From Pogonophryne albipinna (Eukaryota; Chordata; Actinopteri; Perciformes; Artedidraconidae): a DNA stretch of 64,000 bases. The notes beneath the pieces are model-generated. The model was not told the DNA's origin. It was given only the letters and a program-made list of their open reading frames with translations, and searched no databases. The stretch spans positions 6,863,207-6,927,206 of the forward strand of contig CM053258.1 of NCBI GenBank assembly GCA_028583405.1, written 5' to 3'. Below are positions 35,501 to 46,178 of the stretch, piece by piece. A program made the position numbers and the translations under genes. Within the stretch, counting starts at the first letter, position 1. Each line of letters opens with the position of its first letter.

Positions 35501-38500
35501 AAGAAGAAACAGTCAAATTTAGCAATCTGTATTTTCACAAGTGCGCAAGAACAGAGTTCCAATTGAGACAACACTACCCTGTTGAAATGTACCGCACCTC
35601 ACAATTAAGTACATTGAACTGAAAATAATACATGAAAGTGTTCTACCAAATTGAGACGCAGCAATGGATTGGGATCCTCTACTGTTGATTTTCTCTTAGT
35701 GCTGCCATTAATAGCCTTTAGGTTACACTTTAAAGATAGCACCAGAAGATGACAGAAAATAAAAGAAGCAAAACAGCCCCTTTAACAAACAATAATAATG
35801 TGTTGCCTGTAGTGTCTTTCCTTTAAGAGAAAGAAGCAGGAAAGCAACAGAAAAGACTGTAGCATATCTAATTTCTATGAGAGACACGTCAAAGATCTTG
35901 AACTAATGGAAAATGCATTACAGAGAAGCTTCTATCATTACGTATGACAATGCCAATGAATCTATTATTTACCGCACTCAGAAGATGAAAGATAAAACAT
36001 AGATTGATGACTGACATGTTAAGTCACAGCCCACAGTGGATCTGACCGGTTTTGATGGTGAGTCATACTCCATCAGTAACACTGTAATATTAAACCACAC
36101 ACAGTTTTTATCCAACATCCATCAACCATTTAATGCTCGTTCCATGACCTACCAGACAGAGTGGCATTTGTGTAATTGGTCTCCTTCCAATAGTATTGAT
36201 TTCCATCGTGGGTCCAGTCAATCATGTAACCACTGACAGGCTGGATAGGGGCTTTCCAGGTGACCAGAATAACGCCTTCAAGGGCTGAGGTCTGGATGTC
36301 GGTAACTTGAGGGAGGCCTGCCAAGTGAGATCAAGTGAAAGGAAGCTCAATATGATCCATTAATTCTGGTTACCCATTAAAAGAGCAAAAATCAATAGCA
36401 TTAAAACTCACTTTCTCCAATTGCTGGGACATGAACTGCGTTAACAACAAGCAGGGTTTCATTATGGAACATGTTGAGGTTTATTCTGTGTGCATCTTGG
36501 TTCACTTCAACATCACAGCCTGACTCGCCACATAACGTTTCCGTATAGTTTCCTCTCATCATGGATTCCTTGTAAGGAGTCAGTTCAATAGTGTAGGTAA
36601 ATGTGCCTCGGCATGTTGAAGGAATCTCCTGTAGACAAATCAGAGCTCTTTTATTTAATAAGTTATGTAAGGAGTATGTGGGGGAATGAAAGGCTGAAAA
36701 GCTGAATTATGAGTTTGAAAGTGTAAAAACGTGCAATCTAATGAGAGGCGTCCTTACCTTCCACATGGCATGAACTTTTCTAACTCCATTTTTCTGCGGT
36801 TCAGCTACCTTTCTCCACAGACGCAGCCTGACATGATTCTCTGTAAAGAGTATAAAATATAAACAATATCACTCGAATACACTAACAGAAATATGGCAAT
36901 TCAGCAATATATGTTAACTAAGTTGTTGTGGTTGTATTTGACCTTATGTTATTTCCACTAACTGACACAAAAATAACATGGATGATTTCCACAGACTTTG
37001 CAAGAAAAATAAAAACTACTTTCATTAAGTTGAATGTGTTTAATTTAAATGTATAACATCTGGTTTCCTAATGTGCTGCCAATAAAAAACTAAAATGGTT
37101 TCTAAATCCTGACTTAGCTGTGACATATGCAGTCTGTAATAATCCTTCAAGATGTGGTCCTGTAATCCTCTGGGCCTTTTTTTAAATGTTGTGTGAAGGA
37201 TGTTGATTGAGTACAAAGACAATGGGTTGAAAACTTTGCAAACAGTCTAACTTGGATAAAAGTCTCAGAGTTGACTGAAGACACCAAGAGTGTAAGTAAC
37301 AGCTTTGCTGACAAGTCAAAAAGGGTTTGAAATGAACTGCTGTTCACACTTGGAACCGAATAAAGCAAAATAGCCTTGAGCTAATGGCAACTACTGCCAA
37401 CAATTGTGTGTTTTTTTATGTTTTCCAAGGATCTACCAAGAACTTGTGATGCAACATAATACATAGAAGCTATCAATCCTCCACTGGATAGTACGTCACC
37501 AAGCTGAAATCAGTTCTGAGGAGAAATGTTAACGAGTTGATTCTAAACTGTGTCTCATACACATACTTAAAGGGGCCTTATTATACTTATTTCAGGTACA
37601 TATTTTTATTTTGTGCCTCTACTTTGACATGATACCTTTGCTTTAATTTTCAAAATGCTTTTTATTTTTCTCATACTGCCACCTCGTTTCACCCTCTGTC
37701 TGAAACCAGAGCCCAGTCTGCTCTGATTGCAATTGATATTATGGTAATCCAAAAGACAAACTTTAAGGATGTTTGTGCATATGTGATTGAATAGCCTGTT
37801 TAAATCAGATGTGGTGTTGATGCCAGCTGTTTGGACATTGCTCTTACTGTTCAGTTCGGTCAGAACTGTCTTCTCCTGGCTCCAGTCGCTCCAGGGAGCA
37901 GGCTCCAGTAAAGCGCAGCGGACTGAAACTGTGTAGTAACTGCAAGACTCCACTTGTTCAATGGTCATTTTCCCATGTTCTTCACTTTTTAGAGCCTTAT
38001 TAAGCTTCGTCTGGGGAAACAACTGATTTCAGTTAGAGACATTCCTCTGAATTCTTGGGAAATCACAGAAGGTCCACAGTTGAAATAAGATACTTCTACA
38101 CAGGGAGACATTTTTCTCTTATCCCTATGGGTCTTTTATTGAAAATATGGAAGAGAAGGGCAAACAGAATGTACCTCAGTTAGCCATGTAGGGGAATAAC
38201 ATAAAAACAGCTTTTCTACTTTTTTAGCAACTTTTATTTCCATGGAAAACTGCCATTGACAGTCAAGGCAATTAAACCAGAATGTATTTGATAAAGCAGT
38301 CGGATACACCAGTCAGATATCAAATGACATGAACAAAGGAATCAAATCAACGTGAATTTGAATGTTAATTTACTGATGGGATCGCTATTATGCACTTGAT
38401 ATGACTTATTTAGGTTATACGCTGGTATATGTTAACTAGACTGAAGGCTGTTTATGGTTTGCCTTTTTTCTCCTAACATGAGGGAGTTAGTCAATTCTAT

Positions 38501-40218
38501 TGTTATTTTGAATGCTGCATGTAGGCGATCAGAGAGGGACTTACCTCGTTGTATTTGACTTCACATCGACACTTTTGTTTAATGAGTTCCCGCTTCCACT
38601 CAACCAACAGATGATCAGCAAAGCTGGTTACTTTCAAGTGGGGAGGGATCATTTTCCCTGTGGGAATGGTATTATGACAGCAAATAAAAATGCAGAAACA
38701 CACAACATTGGATGACAAATATAGCAAATGATTTCCTAATGAATGTACTTTATGGTACTTACGTATGTGCGCTGGCTGAAATTCACGAGTGTCTGAATCA
38801 ACTTCCCAATCAGCAGTTTTAGCTCTCACGGTAATAATGATGTACGACAACATACTTTTTATTCCTTCGACCGTACATGTTGTTTCACGTGTTTTGCAGA
38901 TCTCTCTCTGGGCAGAGGACCTGAAAAAAACACAGGTTTCACATGAAGGACCAAAGTCAATGAAAACGCTTTTTTCATTAGGTTCTTAAACTAAAGAAAG
39001 AAATATGTCACCCACTGCAGTACTGTGTAGTTTACATCCAATTTAGGATCAATCCGATGATCCCATTTGCATGTGAACAGGTCTGGTTGACCTTCCGTTT
39101 TCTGATCGAATTCATGCAAGATGCATGATATGTTACAGGGTTTTGCTGTGGAAAAAGGCAAGTCAGAAATGTCCTATATTTCATGTTATTGCAGGTATCT
39201 ACAGCCTTTTCAACTATTCTGATGTAAAATGCTTCTTACAATACGTGTTGATGGTGGTGCCTCCGATCACTTGCTGAGAATCTGTACTGTGGCACTGCAC
39301 CGTGGCACTTTGGTGTGTGAAGTTCCTCAGGGACAAGACTGTGTGTGAGGAGTTCAAACGTGATGTGTCCAGTGTCCAGTAGATTTCGCCATGGCCACAT
39401 GTCAGACAAGTTATATTGATATCGGATCCCACTTCGATGTAATTATTTTTAGGGACAACGTCGCACTTTTTCTCATCCTTGCCTGCAAAAGATGATTATG
39501 GCATTTAAGAAATACACGTATTTACCTGTCTGAAAAGAAAGGGGAATATCAATAGACCAGACGATCTGCAGTATGTGAAAACTCAATTTTTGTGTTTTTC
39601 ATGATTTTGGGAAATCATGAAAAACATTCCTTTTGCAGTATAGCGACAGGAAGATTTCCTTTTGCATTATTTAGACATTAATAGACTTTAAAATAACATT
39701 TGATTAGTGTAAAACATTGAGTATTTTTATTATTTTCAGATGGGGTAGTAGATTTTTAGACACTTAAAGCAATTAATATTGTATATTTTTAACCATACCT
39801 GTGTAAATTAAGAATAATTAGTACTATATTATTGAATAACTTACAAAATGTCTCTGTCACAAGTTAGATTTGTGGTTATTTAAAATAATATATTATTGAA
39901 TAACAGTGATCACCCAGGAAATAAAATATAAATTAAGTTATGGAGCAAGAAGTTAATATTAGGGTTAGGGTTGAGTTAGATTAAGGTAGCCTATTATTAA
40001 TTTATGACGCATTTAGTAACCCACAAGCTCATCACACATTTGTTATGAAACCAAAACAAAACGCATTTCCTATAAATCCCGGCTGGGACAGTTAGGTGCT
40101 CTGTATTTTGACTATCATGCTTTAACTTTGATTATAAATATCAAATATAGGAGGTTTACTTACCCTTACAAATGGAGGGGTTTACAGCCAGGATAAACAG
40201 AGCTAAGAATAAATGCAT
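32577..40218 (-). CDS. Type I cytokine receptor, IL12RB2/IL23R/gp130-like, complete (766 aa, 15 exons)
   Basis: Exons on the minus strand: 40164-40218, 39240-39482, about 39016-39145, about 38763-38920, 38545-38657, 37848-38010, 36758-36840, 36412-36628, 36153-36317, 34909-35010, 34670-34819, 34433-34573, 33822-33906, 33548-33623, 32577-32996. All join in frame. Domains: signal peptide ([14 protein letters not shown]), Ig-like domain to about residue 99, a cytokine-binding module with WSDWS at 273-277, three FNIII domains to about 573, one membrane helix (about 577-602), box 1 ([14 protein letters not shown] at 609-622), and a short tail of about 145 residues with YRSQ (Y720, a YxxQ STAT3-type motif) and YVTL. 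This plan is that of gp130-family chains. The Cys-containing third FNIII domain recalls IL12RB2; the Ig domain and STAT3 motif also suit IL23R. I therefore give no symbol. The exon 3/4 junction has two possible in-frame solutions differing by three residues. Confidence 0.9.
37571..37730. repeat. Fragment of TTAA-type repeat in a receptor intron
   Basis: TTAA followed by AGGGGCCTTATTATACTT marks one end; further in it shares TTTCACCCTCTGTCTGAAAC with the fragment near 9.5 kb. The other end is not seen. It ends about 120 bp from the WSDWS exon of the receptor. Confidence 0.5.
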
Positions 40219-40470
40219 TTCTTTTATAACTAGAAATAAAGACTTTTAAAGATGTGATATATCCAGGTGCACAAGATCAAATAAATAAAATCGCTTTAAC
40301 TATATAAGACCAACTGTACACTACACGGCACCGCATTTTCAAACTAACTCTGTATATTAGCTTTCAACTAACAGGAACTGAAGCAAACCCTGAAATAAAC
40401 GGGAGTTATTACTCAACTGGAAACACAGAGAGCTAAGAGGAAGTGAGCTACTTCGTCCACAGCCTCTGTT
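40219..40470 (-). promoter_or_regulatory. 5' UTR and promoter region of the cytokine receptor gene
   Basis: About 85 bases upstream of the start codon the minus strand reads CTTATATAG, a TATA-like word (about 40300-40310). Farther up (about 40436-40446) the plus strand reads AGAGGAAGTGAG, an ETS-type site as found in many leukocyte-gene promoters. Both are short motifs and the transcription start is not determined. Confidence 0.35.
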
Positions 40471-40619
40471 ACTTTAATAAATCCTGTCTGTTTATTCCTG
40501 GAGCAACGCAGAATAACGCGAACACAAAACACACCTCTCCACTTCAAATGTACTGCTATGACTCAGCCATTAATCATCAGAGACTTTCGATATCAGCGCC
40601 TGCTAATTGACTGACGTGT

Positions 40620-41257
40620 TTTCTAGGCTACCCTATCTAGAGAGAATCTAATGGATTTACATTAGCGAAAGTGTATATAAAAGTTTTCAACACTTTGCTT
40701 GAACTTTACTTGAGTATTTCCATATAATAATACTTCCTCATCTTTTGGAGAAATAATGTACTTTTACTCAACTACATGTATTTTGAAAGTTTGTTAGGCT
40801 AGTTACTTGACAGATTCAGATTGTTAACGTAATAATAAACACATACATTATATTTTTTTTAACGATTTTAAGCTTCAAATTACAAAAAGCTCCACCTTTC
40901 TCTCTTGCAACATTAAATTGATGAACATCAATTGTACAAAAAGATAATTATAGTCCAGTGATATGATAAATATTTTTGGGAAAATGGCAATTTGTTATAA
41001 TGAGTCACTTTAGATTTTTTATTCCTAACTTGTAAGACTTTGAATGCAGAACTTTTGGTTGTAATGGAATAGACAATAATATAATACATTATATAACAGG
41101 CGGGAATTAGATTAGAGTGAATTACTGTACTACTTTTCTGTGCAAACAGCTCCAGCTAGTGCTCGGTGTGTATATAACTCACAAAGTGTTTACAAGACGA
41201 GAAGACTGCGATGAGAAAAAAAAATGTCTTATCCATTCCCCAGCACGCACACATATC
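40620..41257. other. Intergenic AT-rich stretch
   Basis: Between the receptor gene and the element at 41.26 kb. No gene or bounded repeat was recognised. Confidence 0.55.
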
Positions 41258-41563
41258 GGCCCTTTCTCATTTCTCTAACTCCCCTCCTCGACTCCTATCC
41301 TCGAGACTTAGTCCCGCCCACAGGAGATGCGAGCCGAGGAGCCGAGGAGGGGAACCAACCGAGGAGAGAGGAGGGGAAGCAGCAGGTGGTTAGAGAAATG
41401 AGAACTCCTCTCCTCTGAGCGGTCATTTTAAAGAGACGTCCATTAATGATGACAGGAGGCACAGCAGCCCTCTGTCTGATGGACAGATGTGTTCATGATG
41501 ACTTATATTTACTTTGATTCATTCACAGTGCGGTATCATGAGACAATAACAGGCTACAGATGT

Positions 41564-41643
<80 letters not shown>

Positions 41644-42434
41644 TTATATAAATATACAATTTCAGAATCAAACAGAGCACCTTCATAGTAACGTAACACT
41701 ATCAGAGACTGGATCCCCCCCCCCCTCTCCCCTCTGGTCGCTACAATGAGGAAAATAAATTACGGGCCAAAAGTTTTATTTACAAGTATTAAAAGTAAGC
41801 AGAGGACACCAAACCAACTGGGACCTGTCTGTCCGCTGCATCTACGCACACACTGTACCACACACACCTACACCACACACACGCACATACAGCTCCTAAA
41901 ACAGGCTACAGCCGTTGTGTATTTTATTGTGAAGCACTAAATGGTTTTAGAAAAATATCGACTCTTTGTAGATATCTACTAAACTAAAGCAAATAAAGAG
42001 AGTAATGTAGGCCTGTTATACGAGTGATATATATTATACACACTGCTCTGCTTTCTGCGGACCTCACAGCTGTTCTCACTGTAAACATCGCGTCGCGATG
42101 AAAGCAGTTAATAAAATAATATCCAGGGGATGCATGCAGAGCTGTCATTGGCTAAGATAAGTCCGGCCGTGCGTCACGACTCTTTGAAACATCTCTGTTG
42201 CCGGAAATGCATCCACGAAGGAGCCGTGGAGGAACGTGGAGGACCCATCAGTGTATCCTCGGTTATAGCTCCTCCAGAGAGCCTCCTCGACGCTCGATCC
42301 TCGGTCCTCGAAGTGTATTTAGAGAAATGAGATGTCCTTCAACATGGCGCGCTGAAATTCATTTCCGGGTCACTACCGGAGGACCGAGGAGTCGAGGAGT
42401 CGAGGAGGGGGATTTGATGAAATGAGAAAGGGCC
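41258..42434. mobile_element. Non-autonomous DNA transposon with about 40-bp inverted ends (1.18 kb)
   Basis: The left end GGCCCTTTCTCATTTCTC and the right end (complement GGCCCTTTCTCATTTCAT) match, and both continue into CCCTCCTCGACTCCT-type sequence. Near each end are tandem GTCGAGGA words. The interior contains a (CA)n-(TA)n microsatellite. No target duplication was clear and no transposase coding was seen. It lies between the 5' ends of the receptor and rdh14. Confidence 0.7.
41566..41642. repeat. (CA)n followed by (TA)n microsatellite
   Basis: About 32 CA units (41566-41630) run directly into a short TA run. Confidence 0.97.
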
Positions 42435-43084
42435 CTGGTCTCCCAAACCACAGCAATGCTTGACCATAATACTATTATGTTTGGTTTATTATTAGAAGAA
42501 AACACGATTGTTACCTTCTGTACTGCCGGTGATGTTCCTCAATCCTTCTTATTTTTATTCTTACATTTATTTTCCTATTCAATATTTATTTATGATATGG
42601 TCAATGCAAGTTTTATTGTACTCCGTGTTTATATTTAAAAAAAAAAAATCTTTGATTTACAGACATTTTTTAATCAGGTGTAACCCGGAAGTAAAATCCC
42701 AAGCGTCGGTAGCTTAGTTATCCTGCTAGCACGACCGTTACATGTTTAATGTATCTTTCTTCATTCAGTCCACTAGTTTATTTAAAGTCATATGTTGCTT
42801 TTACCAGTTTTATACATAGGTTTTATAAAAACAAAACGGCGTATTATGATTATTTATAGTGGAACGCTGTTCGTTAAATTGACACATTAGCAGGGAAGTG
42901 TTTCCGGCGTATAATACTAAAGAAAGCACTGAACAGAAATCAAACAGGTTTAAAATAAATGTAGTAGAGATTTTGAGAAGGAGTTCAGGGTTAGGGTTAA
43001 GGTATGCTATGCAGGGCAGTATTTAGGTTTTTAAAAAGGACAGGAATTATATTAAGAATTTAGTTTAACACCGTACTGATCCAC
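42435..43084. other. Intergenic stretch upstream of rdh14
   Basis: AT-rich with no gene recognised. A short GGGTTAGGGTTAAGG near 42990 is telomere-like but too short to mean much. Confidence 0.5.
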
Positions 43085-43160
43085 ACTCCAGAAGGTGGCG
43101 GTAAATGCACCTAAAAGCTGTTTGCCAACCGCCATAAGATAATAGCAGAAGAAGAAGAAG
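43085..43160 (+). repeat. Short interspersed repeat just upstream of rdh14
   Basis: It reads CACTCCAGAAGGTGGCGGTA, then GTTTGCCAACCGCCA and AGAAGAAGAAG. A diverged copy lies on the other strand at 31165-31260. It ends about 85 bp before the rdh14 start codon, so it may be part of the promoter or 5' UTR. Confidence 0.55.
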
Positions 43161-43244
43161 TGTTTCCGGGGTACTTTTATAACTTTTACACATAACACAC
43201 CGTGCTGTCACCGGGAGATCTGACCTGTCCACGGTGCTTCTCTC

Positions 43245-44751
43245 ATGTCCACCGCGGTGTTAGTAGCCGCTGTTGTCGGCGGCGGGGTCCTGCTCCTCAT
43301 GCGCCGCCTGTTCCCCCGGCAACAGAAAGCCTTGAAGCTGCTCCGGTATTCCGCCGACACTATGCGGGGAAAGACGGTCATCGTGACCGGGGCTAACTGC
43401 GGGATTGGGAAGGCCCTGGCCGGGGAGCTGCTGAAGCTCCGGGCCCGGGTCATCATCGCCTGTCGTGACCTGCAGGGAGCCGAGGAGGCGGCGAAGGACA
43501 TCCGGAAACAAGCGGGACCGGAGCAGGGAGAGGTGGTCATCAAACACCTGGACCTCGCCTCTCTCACATCAGTCCGGAGGTTTTGTGAGGAAATTAAAGA
43601 GGTTAGTTGAGCTGATACATGGAGAAGTGACCCACAGTTTCTCCAGCTTAATGTATAGTTTGTTTACTAGATACATTTGAGCTTTTTAAATGATTGATTT
43701 CTAGTTTATTCCAGCTATTGTAAGGCCTATACAAAAAAAGAGCATAACAAGCACTTTAGCTTCAGAGAAACTGTCCATGGTGCTGAACTTCTGTATTGAC
43801 CGTCAACCTAACACACATTAGCTTGATCACCTATTATTAGATGATAAATAAATGACCCAGAAGGGCAGCATAAACACTGTTGCAACAATAAACACAAACA
43901 ATCCTAACAGACATTTCCCTTGTTTTCCTTTCCCATTCAATGCCCACGCCACCCACTGACCATATGTTTTAAGAAGAGACTCAACTCTCAATATATTCAT
44001 TATATTACTTTAAAAAGCTTTAGATTTAACAATGAAACATTCTAAATAGCTTAATTTGTATGTAAAGGTATTTTTTTTATCTTTGATTGGATTAAGTCAA
44101 ACTTAAATTATTTGTTTTTCTCTGACCCTTTAGGAGGAATCCAAGGTTGACGTTCTCATCAACAATGCCGGACTCTACCAGTGTCCCTACACAAAGACCG
44201 AGGATGATTTTGAGATGCAGCTCGGTGTGAATCACCTCGGCCACGTCCTCCTCACCCACCTCCTGCTGGACCTCCTGAAGACTTCGGCCCCCAGCCGTGT
44301 CGTTGTTGTTTCCTCAAAGCTTTACAAGTACGGCCACATCAACTTTGACGACCTGAACAGTGAGAATAACTACAATAAAGCTTTCTGCTACAGTCAGAGC
44401 AAGTTGGCCAACCTGCTGTTCACTCTGGAGCTGGCTCGTCAGCTGGAGGGCACGGGGGTCACAGTCAACGCTCTCACCCCCGGCATCGTGAGGACCAGAC
44501 TGGGAAGACACGTTCAAATCCCTTTCCTTGCAAAGCCGCTTTTCTACCTCGCCTCGCTGATCTTCTTTAAGAGTCCATTGGAGGGAGCCCAAACCCCTCT
44601 CTATCTGGCCTGCTCCCCCGAGGTGGAGGGAGTGTCGGGGAAGTGTTTCGCTAACTGTGCGGAGGAGGAGCTGATGGCCAAGGCTACAGATGAGCAGGCA
44701 GCCAAGAAACTGTGGGACATAAGCAGGAGGATGGTCGGGCTCGCTGACTGA
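43245..44751 (+). CDS. rdh14: Retinol dehydrogenase 14-like short-chain dehydrogenase, complete (324 aa, 2 exons)
   Basis: Exons 43245-43601 and 44134-44751 join in frame with a GT-AG intron. The protein starts with a hydrophobic anchor ([18 protein letters not shown]) expected to hold it in the ER or mitochondrial membrane. A classical SDR fold follows: cofactor loop [13 protein letters not shown], catalytic Ser in [11 protein letters not shown], and the YSQSK catalytic Tyr-Lys pair. Arg/Lys after the first strand (IIACRD) fits NADP(H). Known RDH14 enzymes interconvert retinol and retinal. The C-terminal half ([20 protein letters not shown], then [20 protein letters not shown]) is the most conserved and sets it apart from RDH11-13. 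The start codon is the first in-frame ATG ahead of the anchor. An ATTAAA polyadenylation signal lies 185 bp past the stop. Confidence 0.93.
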
Positions 44752-44935
44752 GCAGAGTCCCGTACTGCGGACAAAATACTTAATTTCAAACGGACGCTGC
44801 TGTGCAGGAGACGGCTTGTGCTAAGACTGATTGCCACCTTGAGGATTTTATCAATAATGGAATGATATGTCGTGCCAATGAAGTGTGTAAATGTGTGCAG
44901 TGTAGTGGGTAAAACAGAGACTGGATAAAGTTTCA

Positions 44936-44941
44936 ATTAAA
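44936..44941 (+). other. Probable rdh14 polyadenylation signal ATTAAA
   Basis: The common variant ATTAAA lies 185 bp downstream of the rdh14 stop codon, at a usual distance for a short 3' UTR. Confidence 0.5.
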
Positions 44942-45100
44942 ACATGTAAACGTGATGGTTCAAACCAGTATGCATCGCCCCCTTATTTCTTCCACCTGCT
45001 CCACGATAACTTCCCCTGTCTGAAGTATTCACCATGCACATATGAACATGTACAAAGTAAATAGAAACATCTGGTTATCAAAATCTGTGTTCACCTAGAG

Positions 45101-45448
45101 CAGTGCTTCTCAAAGTGTGGTCTGCGGACCACTGGTGGTCCGTGAGCGCCCCCTAGTGGTCCGTGAGTATATTGGTAAAATTTCACATTTTAAATGAATT
45201 AAGTTTTCCGCACTCTCGCGGAAATATCTCCGCAATGGAGCGAGCTTAATTTTCATTTTGATTGCATGATATAGCCCAGCGCAACACCTTCATCATACAT
45301 GTTGCCACTTGTTTGTACCATTTTCAGGCGATTTGTAATCTGTTCTAGAAAAACGATGTGTTTTTGGATATTTGTGGAGTTAGGTGGTCCGCGAGTGTTT
45401 TTGTATTGGTTAAGTGGTCCTTGGTATGAAAACGTTTGAGAAACACTG
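45101..45448. mobile_element. hAT-like MITE (348 bp)
   Basis: Ends CAGTGCTTCTCAAAG and the complement of CAGTGTTTCTCAAACG, flanked by the exact 8-bp target duplication ACCTAGAG (45093-45100 and 45449-45456). The inside repeats GTGGTCCGTGAGCG-type words. Non-coding. Confidence 0.85.
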
Positions 45449-45456
45449 ACCTAGAG

Positions 45457-45736
45457 AAATGTAGCTGTGGAAATGTTTTTCACACCACATTTATCGAATA
45501 AGCAGAAAGCCGTTACCCTGTTACTTAGGTGCATGTAGGCTACAAGTACATCCACAGGAAGTTGTGACATTATGGCTTTCTCGAAATATAGGAAAAAGGC
45601 TAAGAGGGCACACATGGCGCTTCACAGTCGTGGATATGTAAAAGTGCAAAGCAAACATCGAAAATATTTCTAATGTTAAATAGTGAGCTGTAAGAGCAAA
45701 TGAGATCAATCTTGGTTATTGAAAATAAAATCCAGA

Positions 45737-45772
<36 letters not shown>

Positions 45773-46178
45773 TGGAACTAATCTCCTCTGCACCCATCAG
45801 AGCCACGCTGAGTTGTCACATTATTGCCTGCGCTGTGCAAAGTATAAGAATATCTTATCCATCCGGTTCAGTTATTGTACTTGAATGCTACATTTGTGCA
45901 TAGTTTAGCATGTATTTTGCAGTGTTACAAAAGAGGAGGTGGGGGGGGGGGGCAGCTGTTAATCTAGTCTCCCTCTGTTGAGGTGTTTGAAGTGTAAATG
46001 CTTTCTGCTGCGTCCGGAGGAGACTAACAATCAGGCTGAGGTGCAGATCAGCGAGATGATGCAGCACCGCGGCTCCCTCCTGTGGAAACATTCAATCTCA
46101 CCTCTGCAGGAGAGAGAGGAAGGAAATGTTGCAATCAATTCAATATGAAATTCAAATGAGAATAAATGAAATCAAAGA
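45457..46178. other. Intergenic stretch between rdh14 and the begain 3' duplication
   Basis: Holds a (CA)n microsatellite at 45740-45770 and a G-run near 45943. No gene recognised. Confidence 0.6.
45740..45770. repeat. (CA)n microsatellite
   Basis: About 15 CA units. Confidence 0.95.

Noticed and set aside
43208..43567. Minus-strand open frame over rdh14 exon 1
   Set aside because: Antisense shadow of the G+C-rich rdh14 exon.
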